Source: Gordonia sp. SL306 (GTDB lineage Bacteria > Actinomycetota > Actinomycetes > Mycobacteriales > Mycobacteriaceae). Taken from it: 64,000 nucleotides of DNA. Both the position numbers and the translations under genes were made by a program. The notes below the pieces were generated by a model. It saw nothing but the letters and a program-made list of their open reading frames with translations. It was not told where the DNA came from and did not search any database. Each line of letters starts with the position of its first letter. Position 1 is the stretch's first letter. Positions 1 through 7,824 of this stretch are shown here, in pieces. The stretch lies in assembly GCF_026625785.1 (NCBI RefSeq), contig NZ_CP113063.1, positions 62,001-126,000 of the forward strand, in the 5' to 3' direction.

Positions 1-1008
1 CTTGAACTGCGACGGTGCCGGACCGCACGGGCACGAGAGGATGGCGCCCTTGGCGCTGTCTCCGGCCTGCGCGGTGAACTGCGGGTCGTTGGCGCCGTCG
101 CCCGAGACGAAGGTGGCCTGTGAGCCCGCGGTCTTCAACTGTTGCGCCAGCGGAGCTGCCTCGGCGTAGTAGCCCGAGTAGAAGATCGCGTCCGGGTTGG
201 CGGCGGTGACCTTCGAGATGATCGCCGAGAACTCACGATCACCCTTCTTGACGTCGCCGGAGCAGGAGGCGTCGGCGGCCGATCCGAGCGATTGGGTCAT
301 CGCCTTCGCCAGTCCGACACCGTAGTCGGTGTCGTCCTTGATGACACAGACCTTCTTCTTGCCCATCGTGCCGGTCAGGTACTTCGCGACCGCCGGGCCT
401 TGCACATCGTCGTTGGCGAGACCGCGGAAGAAGGTCTTCCAGCCGTTGTCGGTCAGGGTCGGGTTGGTGGCAGAAGCGGTCACCGAGACCAGTCCGGCCT
501 GGTTGAAGATACCGCCGGTCGCCTTGGTCTCACCGGAGAAGGCGGGACCGATCAGACCCACGATGGCGTCGTCATTGGCGATCTGAGGTGCGACCTGGGT
601 GGCCTTCTGGGGGTCACCCTCGGTGTCGTAGGGCTTCAGAGTGATCTGGCAGTTGGGGTTCGCCTTGTTGTGCTCGTCGACCGCGAGTTGCGCACCGTTC
701 TTGATGTTGATGCCCAGCGCGGCATCCGCGCCGGTCAGTGCGCCCGCCATCGCGATCGTCGTCTGAGGGCATTGAGCCTGGCCGTCACCGGCCGGATTGA
801 GGGCCGCCGACTCCGCGGCGCCCTGGACCTCGTTGCCCTGGGTGTCGATCTGAGCCAGGGGCGCGATCTCGAGACCGGAACTCGCGGCAGCCGAACCGCT
901 GGAACCGGATTCGGTCCCGGAGTCACTGGATTTGCTGCTACACGCTGACACGGCGAGCACGCTCACCATTGCCAGCGCGAGAGCACCTGTCGCCACTCGA
1001 CGATGCAT
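1..1008 (-). CDS. Branched-chain amino-acid ABC transporter substrate-binding lipoprotein (3' end cut by window)
   Basis: Reading back from an ATG at 1008, the product opens with a lipoprotein signal (MHRRVATGALALAMVSV, then LAVSACSS), so the mature protein is probably lipidated on Cys and anchored outside the membrane. A low-complexity Ser/Gly linker follows, then a type I periplasmic-binding fold as in LivJ-type proteins (GALTGADAALGINIKNGAQL, later LIGPAFSGETKA and FYSGYYAEAAPLAQQL). It should bind an amino acid or similar small ligand for an ABC importer whose other genes would lie to the left, outside the window. At least 336 codons are present; the C-terminus is missing. The exact ligand cannot be read from sequence. 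Confidence 0.85.
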   Translation of the reverse strand, partial: MHRRVATGALALAMVSVLAVSACSSKSSDSGTESGSSGSAAASSGLEIAPLAQIDTQGNEVQGAAESAALNPAGDGQAQCPQTTIAMAGALTGADAALGINIKNGAQLAVDEHNKANPNCQITLKPYDTEGDPQKATQVAPQIANDDAIVGLIGPAFSGETKATGGIFNQAGLVSVTASATNPTLTDNGWKTFFRGLANDDVQGPAVAKYLTGTMGKKKVCVIKDDTDYGVGLAKAMTQSLGSAADASCSGDVKKGDREFSAIISKVTAANPDAIFYSGYYAEAAPLAQQLKTAGSQATFVSGDGANDPQFTAQAGDSAKGAILSCPCGPAPSQFK

Positions 1009-1182
1009 TCTCTTACCTCTTCACTTCCCACCCACCCGGCGTACGTCGATCTGTTGAGGACCGATCTGCGCCAAGAGGTCTGCTGAGGAGACCTTGAGAA
1101 AACATAGTCCGAAACAACGGCGCCCGCGATGGATTGGACCCAAACGCGCATGATGCCCCGCGGCGTGTTTTCACAGATTTAA

Positions 1183-1196
1183 CGGCGCAGGCGCCG
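1183..1196 (-). terminator. Short GC hairpin just after pdtaR
   Basis: CGGCGCAGGCGCCG folds into a 5-bp stem with a 4-base loop, directly behind the pdtaR stop and followed on the minus strand by TTAAATCT. It may be a weak intrinsic terminator separating pdtaR from the binding-protein gene 180 bases further on. The stem is short, so this is tentative. Confidence 0.35.
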
Positions 1197-1202
1197 CGAC
1201 CG

Positions 1203-1829
1203 TCAGCTGTCGGGGTCCAGAGTCTCGACGACCACCTGGGCGACAGCCTTCATCGTCGTGCGACGGTCCATCGCGGCGCGCTGAATCCACTTGAACGCCT
1301 CGGGCTCTGAGAGTGACTGCTTTTCCATCAGGAGTCCCTTGGCGCGTTCGACCAGTTTCCGGGTCTCCAGACGGTCGGATATCGTGGCGACCTCTTTCTC
1401 GAGCGCGGCCACCTCGTTGTAGCGGCTCACCGCCACCTCGATCGCCGGGACCAGATCGGCCTTGGTGAACGGTTTGACCAGATAGGCCATCGCACCGGCG
1501 TCACGCGCCTTCTCGATGAACTCGCGCTGGCTGAACGCGGTCAGCATCACCACGGCAGCCAACTTCTTCTGCGCGATCTCGGACGCCGCATCGATACCAT
1601 CGCGAACCGGCATCTTCACGTCCATGATCACCAGGTCGGGTGTCAGGCTCTCGGTCAGCTCGACCGCGACCTGTCCGTTGGGGGCCTCTCCGACGACCTC
1701 GTAGCCCTCTTCGCGGAGCATCTCGATGAGATCCATCCGGATCAGCGAGTCGTCCTCGGCGACGAGCACCCGATGGGTAGTCGCCTGTTCGCCGGTCCGA
1801 GACGCAGCACTGTCTACCACCGTCACCAT
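1203..1829 (-). CDS. pdtaR: ANTAR-type response regulator PdtaR
   Basis: This 208-residue two-domain regulator has a receiver domain (about 20-135) with acidic residues E25/D26/D27, phosphoacceptor D70 in LVIMDVKMP and conserved K119, followed by an ANTAR RNA-binding domain (about 143-203) containing ERAKGLLM. Mycobacterial PdtaR (Rv1626) is phosphorylated by the histidine kinase PdtaS and is thought to act on transcript termination through ANTAR binding to paired hairpins. The start at 1829 is preceded by a strong GGAGGAGGGG ribosome site. Its neighbour is a tRNA-Leu gene, as I recall for mycobacteria. The kinase is not in this window, which is usual because pdtaS is unlinked. Confidence 0.93.
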   Translation of the reverse strand: MVTVVDSAASRTGEQATTHRVLVAEDDSLIRMDLIEMLREEGYEVVGEAPNGQVAVELTESLTPDLVIMDVKMPVRDGIDAASEIAQKKLAAVVMLTAFSQREFIEKARDAGAMAYLVKPFTKADLVPAIEVAVSRYNEVAALEKEVATISDRLETRKLVERAKGLLMEKQSLSEPEAFKWIQRAAMDRRTTMKAVAQVVVETLDPDS

Positions 1830-1867
1830 CCCCTCCTCCGCTTCGATTCAGCCGTGACCTGCACTGT

Positions 1868-1895
1868 CCCATCACCAGCTGATGGGTGCAGAGTA
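1868..1895 (-). promoter_or_regulatory. Probable pdtaR promoter with a dyad at the start point
   Basis: On the minus strand TACTCT (1895-1890) fits the actinobacterial -10 pattern TANNNT, and immediately downstream lies the inverted repeat CCCATCA-N5-TGATGGG (1868-1886), where transcription would begin. It could be an operator or a 5' hairpin of the pdtaR message. Inferred from sequence pattern only. Confidence 0.4.
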
Positions 1896-1970
1896 CCGGT
1901 TGGCAGGTGTGTCGGCCGGTCATCTAATGTGGACTGTCGCAGCCGCCACACCAGTTGGCAGCTGCGGGAC

Positions 1971-2047
1971 GCCCCCGTAGCCCAATTGGCAGAGGCAACG
2001 GATTCAAAACCCGTCCAGTGTCAGTTCGAGTCTGACCGGGGGCACCA
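1971..2047 (+). tRNA. tRNA-Leu (anticodon CAA), short class I form
   Basis: A complete cloverleaf can be drawn: acceptor GCCCCCG/CGGGGGC (1971-1977 with 2037-2043), D arm, anticodon loop TTCAAAA at 2003-2009 with anticodon CAA at 2005-2007, T arm GTCAG/CTGAC around TTCGAGT, and an encoded CCA at 2045-2047. Unusually for a leucine tRNA, the variable region is only about five bases (CCAGT, 2015-2019) rather than the long arm of class II tRNAs. The last anticodon-stem pair (2002 with 2010) is an A-C mismatch. By anticodon it should read UUG codons. Confidence 0.88.
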
Positions 2048-2397
2048 TCACACATTCCCTGACTCCGGTCCTGTCAACGACTCGCCCGGATGCGTCAGTT
2101 GCCGGCAGCCATCCTGGCCGAGCCATGCGGCCCAGACCGTCCGCACCTGATCATCGACGGCCTGACGAACCTACGGTTCGACGTCGCTTGCGACCGATAT
2201 ATCGGCACCCAGGTGCAGATGGATCCGCGCACTGAGCCTCGATCTGCTCACTGACCTGCTCTTTACGCTCGATCGTGACGCTCGTCGCCCCGCGTCGATG
2301 GTGGCCCTCCTCACTCGCAGCCCCTTTCTCAGCCTTCGTTTATGTCTCGTCGGTAACCTCGCCGTGTCCTTGACGATACCCAACTGTTACCAAACGA
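2048..2397. other. 350-bp gap without a convincing gene
   Basis: This stretch lies between the tRNA and the M23 peptidase gene. Arginine-rich open frames run through it on both strands but none has a ribosome site, a plausible start or family-like composition. I see no match to the c-di-AMP riboswitch core that precedes some actinobacterial wall-hydrolase genes. It probably holds the peptidase promoter and 5' leader. Confidence 0.5.
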
Positions 2398-3105
2398 ATG
2401 GACATAAACGTGCCGCGACATCGACCGAACGCACAGACATCGACACCCGTTGCCTGCGTCCTGCCCGACGCCGGGCCACGCACCGACCAGCGCGGCCGGC
2501 ATCGCGCAATCATCCGCAGCGCCTGGACCACCAAGATGAAGGTCGGCGCGGTGGCAACCTTTGCCGGCGCCATCGGCCTGACGGTCGGCGGCACATCTCA
2601 TGCGATGGCACAGCCCGCTCCACAGAAGCCCGCCCTCCCGGCGAATCTGACACTTCCGCCCCACCTCGATGACCTGGCGCGCGACATCCTTCCCCCGCAC
2701 ATGTTCGTGCCCGGTGCGGGCCGCGCAGTGGCGCCGGTCAGCGGCACCGTCACCTCGGGCTACGGCCACCGCTGGGGCGCCAACCACAACGGCGTCGACA
2801 TCGCCAACAAGATCGGGACCCCGGTCTATGCGGTGACCGATGGAGTCGTCCTCGAGTCCGGCCCGGCATCAGGCTTCGGCCAGTGGATCCGTGTCCGGCA
2901 GGACGACGGTACGACCGGCGTCTTCGGCCATGTCGACCAGAGCTTCGTCCACGCCGGCCAGCAGGTCCGCGCCGGCCAGCAGATCGGCACCGTCGGCAAC
3001 CGCGGCGAATCCACCGGCCCTCACCTGCACTACGAGGTCTGGGACAAGAATGATAAGAAGATCAACCCGCAGGCGTGGTTGAACAAGCGCAACGTCCACC
3101 CGTGA
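2398..3105 (+). CDS. Secreted M23-family peptidoglycan endopeptidase
   Basis: The C-terminal half is an M23 (LytM-type) zinc endopeptidase domain: HNGVD gives zinc ligands H130 and D134, and GPHLHYE gives the HxH pair (H209, H211), with catalytic H178. Such enzymes cut peptide cross-bridges of the cell wall. Before it lie a positively charged segment, a hydrophobic stretch (about 47-66) ending at AMAQ that looks like a Sec signal, and a Pro-rich linker. The start is uncertain: ATG 2398, GTG 2410 or ATG 2536 (which would begin right at the signal sequence). None has a strong ribosome site. It is monocistronic and ends facing sdhB. Confidence 0.85.
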   Translation: MDINVPRHRPNAQTSTPVACVLPDAGPRTDQRGRHRAIIRSAWTTKMKVGAVATFAGAIGLTVGGTSHAMAQPAPQKPALPANLTLPPHLDDLARDILPPHMFVPGAGRAVAPVSGTVTSGYGHRWGANHNGVDIANKIGTPVYAVTDGVVLESGPASGFGQWIRVRQDDGTTGVFGHVDQSFVHAGQQVRAGQQIGTVGNRGESTGPHLHYEVWDKNDKKINPQAWLNKRNVHP

Positions 3106-3196
3106 CCTCCTGCCCCCGGGTGACTCAACTGGCGGGGCACCGCGGGCAGCATCAACCCGGGTGACCCGACTACATCCGCGCTTGGGTTGGTGACGG

Positions 3197-3245
3197 CCAG
3201 ACCCGGACCGATCCCCGCCCGTCCGCTGAACGTCGGTGGGTCTGG
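3197..3245. terminator. Possible terminator hairpin between convergent genes
   Basis: CCAGACCC (3197-3204) and GGGTCTGG (3238-3245) are inverted with a 33-base loop in the gap between the M23 gene and sdhB, which converge. No T tract follows on either strand, so the assignment is weak. Confidence 0.25.
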
Positions 3246-3267
3246 TGGAGACCCGGACGGTTCACGG

Positions 3268-4014
3268 TCACCGCCGAAACAGTTTGTTGCCCAACCACAC
3301 CAACGGGTCGTAATGACGATCCACCACCCGTTCCTTCATCGGGATCAGTGCGTTGTCGGTGATCTTGATGTTCTCGGGACACACATCCGTACAACACTTG
3401 GTGATGTTGCACAGCCCCAGACCGTGCTCGGACTGCGCAGAATCGCGGCGCTCGGCCACGTCGAGCGGATGCATGTCGAGTTCGGCGACACGCATCAGGA
3501 AACGCGGCCCGGCAAAGTTCTCCTTGTTCTCCTCGTGGTCGCGGACCACATGGCAGGTGTCCTGGCAGAGGAAGCACTCGATGCACTTGCGGAACTCCTG
3601 TGACCGCTGCACGTCGACCTGCTTCATCCGGTACTCCCCCGCCTTCAGACCTTCGGGCGGCGTGAACGACTGGATCTCTCGGGCCTTCTCGTAGTTGAAC
3701 GAAACGTCGGCGACCAGGTCGCGGATGACCGGGAACGTCCGCATCGGCGTGACGGTGATGACCTCGTCTTCGGTGAATGTGGACATCCGGGTCATACACA
3801 GCAGCTTCGGGCGGCCGTTGACCTCTGCCGAGCACGACCCGCATTTGCCTGCCTTGCAGTTCCAGCGCACGGCCAGGTCGGGAGCCTGAGTCGCCTGGAG
3901 CCGGTGGATGATGTCGAGCACCACCTCGCCGTCGTTGACGAGCACGGTGTAGTCCTGCAGATCACCGCCATCGGTGTCTCCACGCCATACCCGGAACTTC
4001 GCGTCGTAGCCCAT
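3268..4014 (-). CDS. sdhB: Succinate dehydrogenase iron-sulfur subunit (Sdh1 type)
   Basis: This 248-residue protein carries all three iron-sulfur signatures: a plant-type [2Fe-2S] set (C53, C58, C61, C73), then C144-x2-C147-x2-C150-x3-C154, and a final group C202, C207/C208 and C212 (CCTDVCP). It passes electrons from the flavin subunit to the membrane quinone site. Length and order match mycobacterial Rv0247c. I take ATG 4014 as start because AAGGAGGG lies upstream and MGYDAKFRVW is the usual N-terminus; a longer in-frame reading from 4062 would run back into sdhA. It follows the sdhA stop by one base, so the two are coupled. Confidence 0.93.
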   Translation of the reverse strand: MGYDAKFRVWRGDTDGGDLQDYTVLVNDGEVVLDIIHRLQATQAPDLAVRWNCKAGKCGSCSAEVNGRPKLLCMTRMSTFTEDEVITVTPMRTFPVIRDLVADVSFNYEKAREIQSFTPPEGLKAGEYRMKQVDVQRSQEFRKCIECFLCQDTCHVVRDHEENKENFAGPRFLMRVAELDMHPLDVAERRDSAQSEHGLGLCNITKCCTDVCPENIKITDNALIPMKERVVDRHYDPLVWLGNKLFRR

Positions 4015-4015
4015 T

Positions 4016-5944
4016 TCAGCCCTCCTTCTCGCCCCCGGCGTCGGGATGACCGGCGATCTCACCGGCGGTGTAGTACTTCTCGATCTCGGAGAAATCGAAG
4101 AGTTCCAGCAACTCTGGACGCATCGGGATCTGTTCTTCCTTGACCACCGTCACCTCGGGGACCGGCGAATCGTCACCCGCATCGGCCGTGCAGACCAGCA
4201 GTGTGTTGCGCCAATTCGCATCCATCGCAGGATGATCGTCACGGGTGTGACCACCCCGGCTCTCGGTGCGCAGAAGGGCGGCCTTGGCCACACATTCGCA
4301 GACCAGCAGCATGTTTCGCAGGTCGACGGCGAGATGCCAGCCCGGGTTGAACTGCCGGTGGCCTTCCACCTGCATGCCGGGCAGACGGCTTCGGATCTGG
4401 TCGAGCACACTGATCGCCTCCTGCACCTCCGCCTCCTTCCGGATGATGCCGACCAGGTCGTTCATCGATTGCTGCAGGTCGGTGTGGAGGGTGTACGGAT
4501 TTTCGGGCTTACCGGGGCTCTTCGACTCGAACGGCGCCAAGGCGAATGCCGCTGCCCGGTCGACGTCGGCGGCGGCGACGGTGGGCCGGGTCGAGAGTGA
4601 CTCGATGTACGACGCCGCGCCTAGCCCGGCACGTCGTCCGAACACCAGCAGATCGGACAACGAGTTGCCGCCCAACCGATTCGATCCGTGCATGCCACCG
4701 GAGCATTCACCTGCCGCGAACAACCCGGGCACTCGTGCGGCACCGGTGTCCGGATCGACCTCGATCCCGCCCATCACGTAGTGACAGGTGGGACCCACCT
4801 CCATCGGCTCGGCCGTGATGTCGACGTCGGCAAGCTCTTTGAACTGGTGATGCATCGACGGCAGCCGGCGGACGATCTCGTCGGCAGGCATGCGCGAGGC
4901 GATGTCGAGATAGACACCGCCGTGCTCGGTGCCGCGACCCGCCTTGACCTCTTCGTTGATCGCCCGGGCGACCTCGTCGCGCGGCAGCAGATCGGGTGTG
5001 CGGCGGGCGCTGTCGTTGTCGGCGAGCCATTTGTCCGCTTCCTCTTCGGTCTCGGCGTATTGACCCTTGAAGACGGGAGGGATGTAGTCGAACATGAACC
5101 GCTTGCCGTCGGTGTTCTTGAGGACACCGCCGTCACCGCGAACGCCTTCGGTCACCAGGATGCCCTTGACGCTGGGTGGCCAGACCATGCCGGTCGGGTG
5201 GAACTGGACGAACTCCATGTTGATCAGGCTGGCACCGGCACGCAGCGCGAGTGCGTGACCGTCGCCGGTGTATTCCCACGAGTTGGACGTCACCTTGAAG
5301 GACTTGCCGATCCCACCGGTCGCCAGCACCACCGCCGGCGCCTCGAACAGCACGAATCGGCCGGATTCACGCCAATATCCGAACGCTCCCGCGATGGCGT
5401 CGCCGTCCTTGAGCAACTCGGTGATGGTGCACTCCGCGAACACCTTGATACGCGCTTCGTAGTCGCCGGTGGCCGCGTAGTCCTCCTGCTGCAGCGAGAC
5501 GATCTTCTGCTGCATGGTCCTGATCAGTTCGAGACCAGTACGGTCTCCGACGTGCGCGAGCCTGGGATAGGTGTGACCACCGAAGTTGCGCTGGGCAATT
5601 CGTCCGTCAGCCGTCCGATCGAACAGCGCGCCATAGGTTTCCAACTCCCAGACCCGGTCCGGCGCTTCCTTGGCGTGTAGTTCCGCCATCCGCCAGTTGT
5701 TCAGGAACTTGCCACCACGCATGGTGTCCTTGAAATGCGTCTGCCAGCTGTCTTTGGAGTTGGCGTTGCCCATCGATGCGGCACAACCACCTTCGGCCAT
5801 GACCGTGTGCGCCTTGCCGAACAATGACTTGCACACCACGGCGACGGAGTAGCCCTTCTCGCGGGCCTCGATGACTGCGCGCAGACCTGCGCCACCGGCA
5901 CCGATCACAACTACGTCGTATTGGTGGCGTTCGGTTTCGGTCAT
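4016..5944 (-). CDS. sdhA: Succinate dehydrogenase flavoprotein subunit (Sdh1 type)
   Basis: This is a 642-residue flavoprotein with an N-terminal dinucleotide-binding motif (VVVIGAGGAGLRA), the substrate-site HPTG segment, RGDGGVL, and the C-terminal FAD-binding GGNSLSDLLVFG. It oxidises succinate to fumarate in the TCA cycle. Covalent FAD attachment is typical of the family but cannot be proved from the sequence. It is second to last in the four-gene minus-strand operon running from 7120 to 3268, resembling Rv0250c-Rv0247c. The 61-base gap to the membrane subunit is the only real spacing in the operon. Confidence 0.93.
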   Translation of the reverse strand: MTETERHQYDVVVIGAGGAGLRAVIEAREKGYSVAVVCKSLFGKAHTVMAEGGCAASMGNANSKDSWQTHFKDTMRGGKFLNNWRMAELHAKEAPDRVWELETYGALFDRTADGRIAQRNFGGHTYPRLAHVGDRTGLELIRTMQQKIVSLQQEDYAATGDYEARIKVFAECTITELLKDGDAIAGAFGYWRESGRFVLFEAPAVVLATGGIGKSFKVTSNSWEYTGDGHALALRAGASLINMEFVQFHPTGMVWPPSVKGILVTEGVRGDGGVLKNTDGKRFMFDYIPPVFKGQYAETEEEADKWLADNDSARRTPDLLPRDEVARAINEEVKAGRGTEHGGVYLDIASRMPADEIVRRLPSMHHQFKELADVDITAEPMEVGPTCHYVMGGIEVDPDTGAARVPGLFAAGECSGGMHGSNRLGGNSLSDLLVFGRRAGLGAASYIESLSTRPTVAAADVDRAAAFALAPFESKSPGKPENPYTLHTDLQQSMNDLVGIIRKEAEVQEAISVLDQIRSRLPGMQVEGHRQFNPGWHLAVDLRNMLLVCECVAKAALLRTESRGGHTRDDHPAMDANWRNTLLVCTADAGDDSPVPEVTVVKEEQIPMRPELLELFDFSEIEKYYTAGEIAGHPDAGGEKEG

Positions 5945-6005
5945 CTAGCGATAGCTCCCAGCGTCGAATCGATTGCGCAACAATCGTTGCGCACATGGCA
6001 ACGGG

Positions 6006-6830
6006 TCAACCCACGAATCGAAGGTCAGAGATCGTGTTACTGGCCACCAACATGACGTAGAAGTCGGTGAGCACCAACGTGCCGAGGGTGATCCAGGCGA
6101 ACTGCATGTGTCGGGTGTTGAGCTTGGAGACCTGGCTCCACATCCAGTATCGGACCGGATGCGCCGAGAAGTGCTTGAGTCGACCACCCGTGACATGCCG
6201 ACACGAATGACAGGACACCGTGTAGGTCCACAGCAGGACCACATTGACCACCAGGATCACGTTGCCCAATCCGAACCCGAAACCTCCGCCCTTGCCGTGG
6301 AATGCGGTGATGGCGTCGTAGGTGTTGATCAACGAAACGATCACCGCCGCATAGAAGAAGTAGCGGTGTGCGTTCTGGATGATCAATGGAAGACGGGTCT
6401 CTCCCGTGTACCGGGAGTGCGGTTCTGCCACCGCACAGGCCGGCGGCGAGAACCAGACCGAACGGTAGTAGGCCTTGCGGTAGTAGTAGCAGGTCACTCG
6501 AAAGCCGAGGAGGAACGGAAGGACGACGAACCCGAGTGGAATCCACATCGGGAGTTCGGGGAACGGGGTCCCGAAGTGGCTCGACCCCGGCACACACGAC
6601 TCGCTCAGACATGGCGAGTAGAACGGCGTCAGGTAGTGGTAGTCGGCAACCCAATAGGCACTGCGCACGAATGACCGCACGGTGGCATAGATGATGAACG
6701 CCGACAGACCCAGCACGGTCAACAGTGGCGACAACCACCATCTGTCCACTCGAAGGGTTCGCGCCAGAATGCGCGCCCGTCCCGGAGAAAAAACCCCGGT
6801 TGCCTCCCGCTCAGCCGCGGGGGCGCTCAC
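6006..6830 (-). CDS. sdhC: Succinate dehydrogenase membrane anchor subunit (Sdh1 type)
   Basis: The 274-residue polytopic membrane protein has five or so hydrophobic segments and is rich in Cys and His: C74 and C79 (SPCLSESC), C114 and C132 bracketing CYYYRKAYYRSVWF, H138, and the SCHSCRH block (C207, H208, C210, H212). The layout matches mycobacterial Rv0249c, the single anchor of Sdh1, and not the small haem-binding SdhC/SdhD pair. From memory, the mycobacterial Sdh1 structure was reported to have a membrane-embedded Rieske-type cluster; the paired Cys/His here would fit. Translation begins at GTG 6830, overlapping the upstream stop as GTGA. Confidence 0.88.
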   Translation of the reverse strand: MSAPAAEREATGVFSPGRARILARTLRVDRWWLSPLLTVLGLSAFIIYATVRSFVRSAYWVADYHYLTPFYSPCLSESCVPGSSHFGTPFPELPMWIPLGFVVLPFLLGFRVTCYYYRKAYYRSVWFSPPACAVAEPHSRYTGETRLPLIIQNAHRYFFYAAVIVSLINTYDAITAFHGKGGGFGFGLGNVILVVNVVLLWTYTVSCHSCRHVTGGRLKHFSAHPVRYWMWSQVSKLNTRHMQFAWITLGTLVLTDFYVMLVASNTISDLRFVG

Positions 6831-7120
6831 TTCGTTCGCTCACGCGAGTGGAAGCCCAGCCCTTCGTCTTGAGCACCGAGCCACGCTGCCTCGTCTGATT
6901 TGCTGTCGGGTACGTAGACCACTTCGTCCTTGCTCACGGCCGCCCGGACCACCGGTGGCGGCGCGTGTTCGAAGTCGTGCAGGTCGATCTCGAGCCGGTC
7001 GAGGTCGTTGGTCATCCGCCGGACGGCATCGACATCCCCGTAATGCGACTTCAGCGTCAGAATGTGATGGCGCAGCACTCCGATACTGCGATGGAGTTCC
7101 TTCATCTCGGCCGTTATCAT
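6827..7120 (-). CDS. Small conserved Sdh1-operon protein (Rv0250c-like)
   Basis: This 97-residue soluble, helical protein is the first gene of the sdh operon. It has the same length and position as Rv0250c in mycobacteria. It shows no enzymatic motif, only charged amphipathic segments (MITAEMKELHRSIGVLRHHI). A GGAGGG ribosome site upstream of ATG 7120 favours this start over an earlier in-frame ATG at 7171. Its conserved coupling to sdhC suggests an assembly or accessory role in Sdh1, but that is inference. Confidence 0.8.
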   Translation of the reverse strand: MITAEMKELHRSIGVLRHHILTLKSHYGDVDAVRRMTNDLDRLEIDLHDFEHAPPPVVRAAVSKDEVVYVPDSKSDEAAWLGAQDEGLGFHSRERTK

Positions 7121-7140
7121 GGCGATCCCTCCAAGACCCG

Positions 7141-7156
7141 TGTGATATGTAACACA
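7141..7156 (-). promoter_or_regulatory. CRP/GlxR-like site upstream of the sdh operon
   Basis: TGTGATATGTAACACA is an imperfect 16-bp palindrome agreeing with TGTGA-N6-TCACA at all but one base of its half-sites. It lies 21-36 bases upstream of the first sdh start codon. cAMP-receptor proteins (Crp in mycobacteria, GlxR in corynebacteria) use this motif and commonly control respiration genes. A -10-like TACTGT on the minus strand overlaps it. Confidence 0.5.
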
Positions 7157-7287
7157 GTACTGGCAGGGCACAGTCAGTCAACGGTTTTGACCGAACGTGT
7201 CGGGCGACGCGAGACAACTCGACAACGCGTCGCACGCAACCCGCGTGACCGCGAACGCTGACGCGTGCCGGTTCGAACAAGCGCAGG

Positions 7288-7764
7288 TCATCCAGCTTTT
7301 CGGTTCGCGCCCACGCGCACGGACGCCGCCATGAGGTCGAGGATCTCGGGCATCTGATCGAGCAACGCACGCTGACGTGAGTTGAGCGCGGTATCCGCGG
7401 CGACCGCAACGATCTCGCGCCGCCGAGTCCGATCTCGCTCCAGGACATCTCCTCCCCTGGCGGTCACGGAGACGAGCGCACTGCGCGCATCGTCGGGGTC
7501 GGCAGCACGCGAGACCAGACCCGCGGCCTCCAGGTCACGGACCGTGATCCGCATGCTCTGATGCCGGACTCCCCGCTTCCGCGCCAATGCTGCAACCGAC
7601 TGCGGCCCGTCGCGGTCGAGTGCGCCGAGCACCTCGCCGTGGCCGGCCGGAAGCGAATCGCTGATCGACCGCACCGCGCGTACGAAGCTCCCCACCGCCC
7701 GGCGGAGATCCTCGGCAAGATCGAGTCCCGTTGCGCCGTCGGCATTGTCCGAGTCGACAACCAT
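7288..7764 (-). CDS. MarR-family transcriptional regulator
   Basis: The 158-residue protein has a MarR-type winged helix (about 40-105), with a recognition-helix region RKRGVRHQSMRITVRDLE followed by the wing DPDDARSALVSVT. It is divergently transcribed from a metallo-beta-lactamase-fold gene, and a perfect palindrome lies between them, so it most likely represses that gene and itself. The inducing ligand is not evident. Translation starts at ATG 7764. Confidence 0.85.
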   Translation of the reverse strand: MVVDSDNADGATGLDLAEDLRRAVGSFVRAVRSISDSLPAGHGEVLGALDRDGPQSVAALARKRGVRHQSMRITVRDLEAAGLVSRAADPDDARSALVSVTARGGDVLERDRTRRREIVAVAADTALNSRQRALLDQMPEILDLMAASVRVGANRKAG

Positions 7765-7775
7765 ATCCCAAAGCG

Positions 7776-7790
7776 TACAGTCGAACTGTA
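7776..7790. promoter_or_regulatory. Probable MarR operator
   Basis: TACAGTCGAACTGTA is a perfect 6-3-6 palindrome centred in the 60-base gap between the divergent MarR gene (start 7764) and the hydrolase gene (start 7825). TACAGT within it also fits a -10 box on either strand, so a bound dimer would block both promoters. Confidence 0.65.
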
Positions 7791-7824
7791 TTCATCGACA
7801 GCCCAACTGTGCGCCGGAGGTCCC

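Noticed and set aside
2171..2383. A 70-codon arginine-rich minus-strand frame
   Set aside because: No ribosome site, low complexity and no family resemblance; treated as noise.
2048..2397. c-di-AMP riboswitch upstream of the M23 peptidase
   Set aside because: Such switches precede some actinobacterial wall hydrolases, but I could not find the conserved core sequences here.
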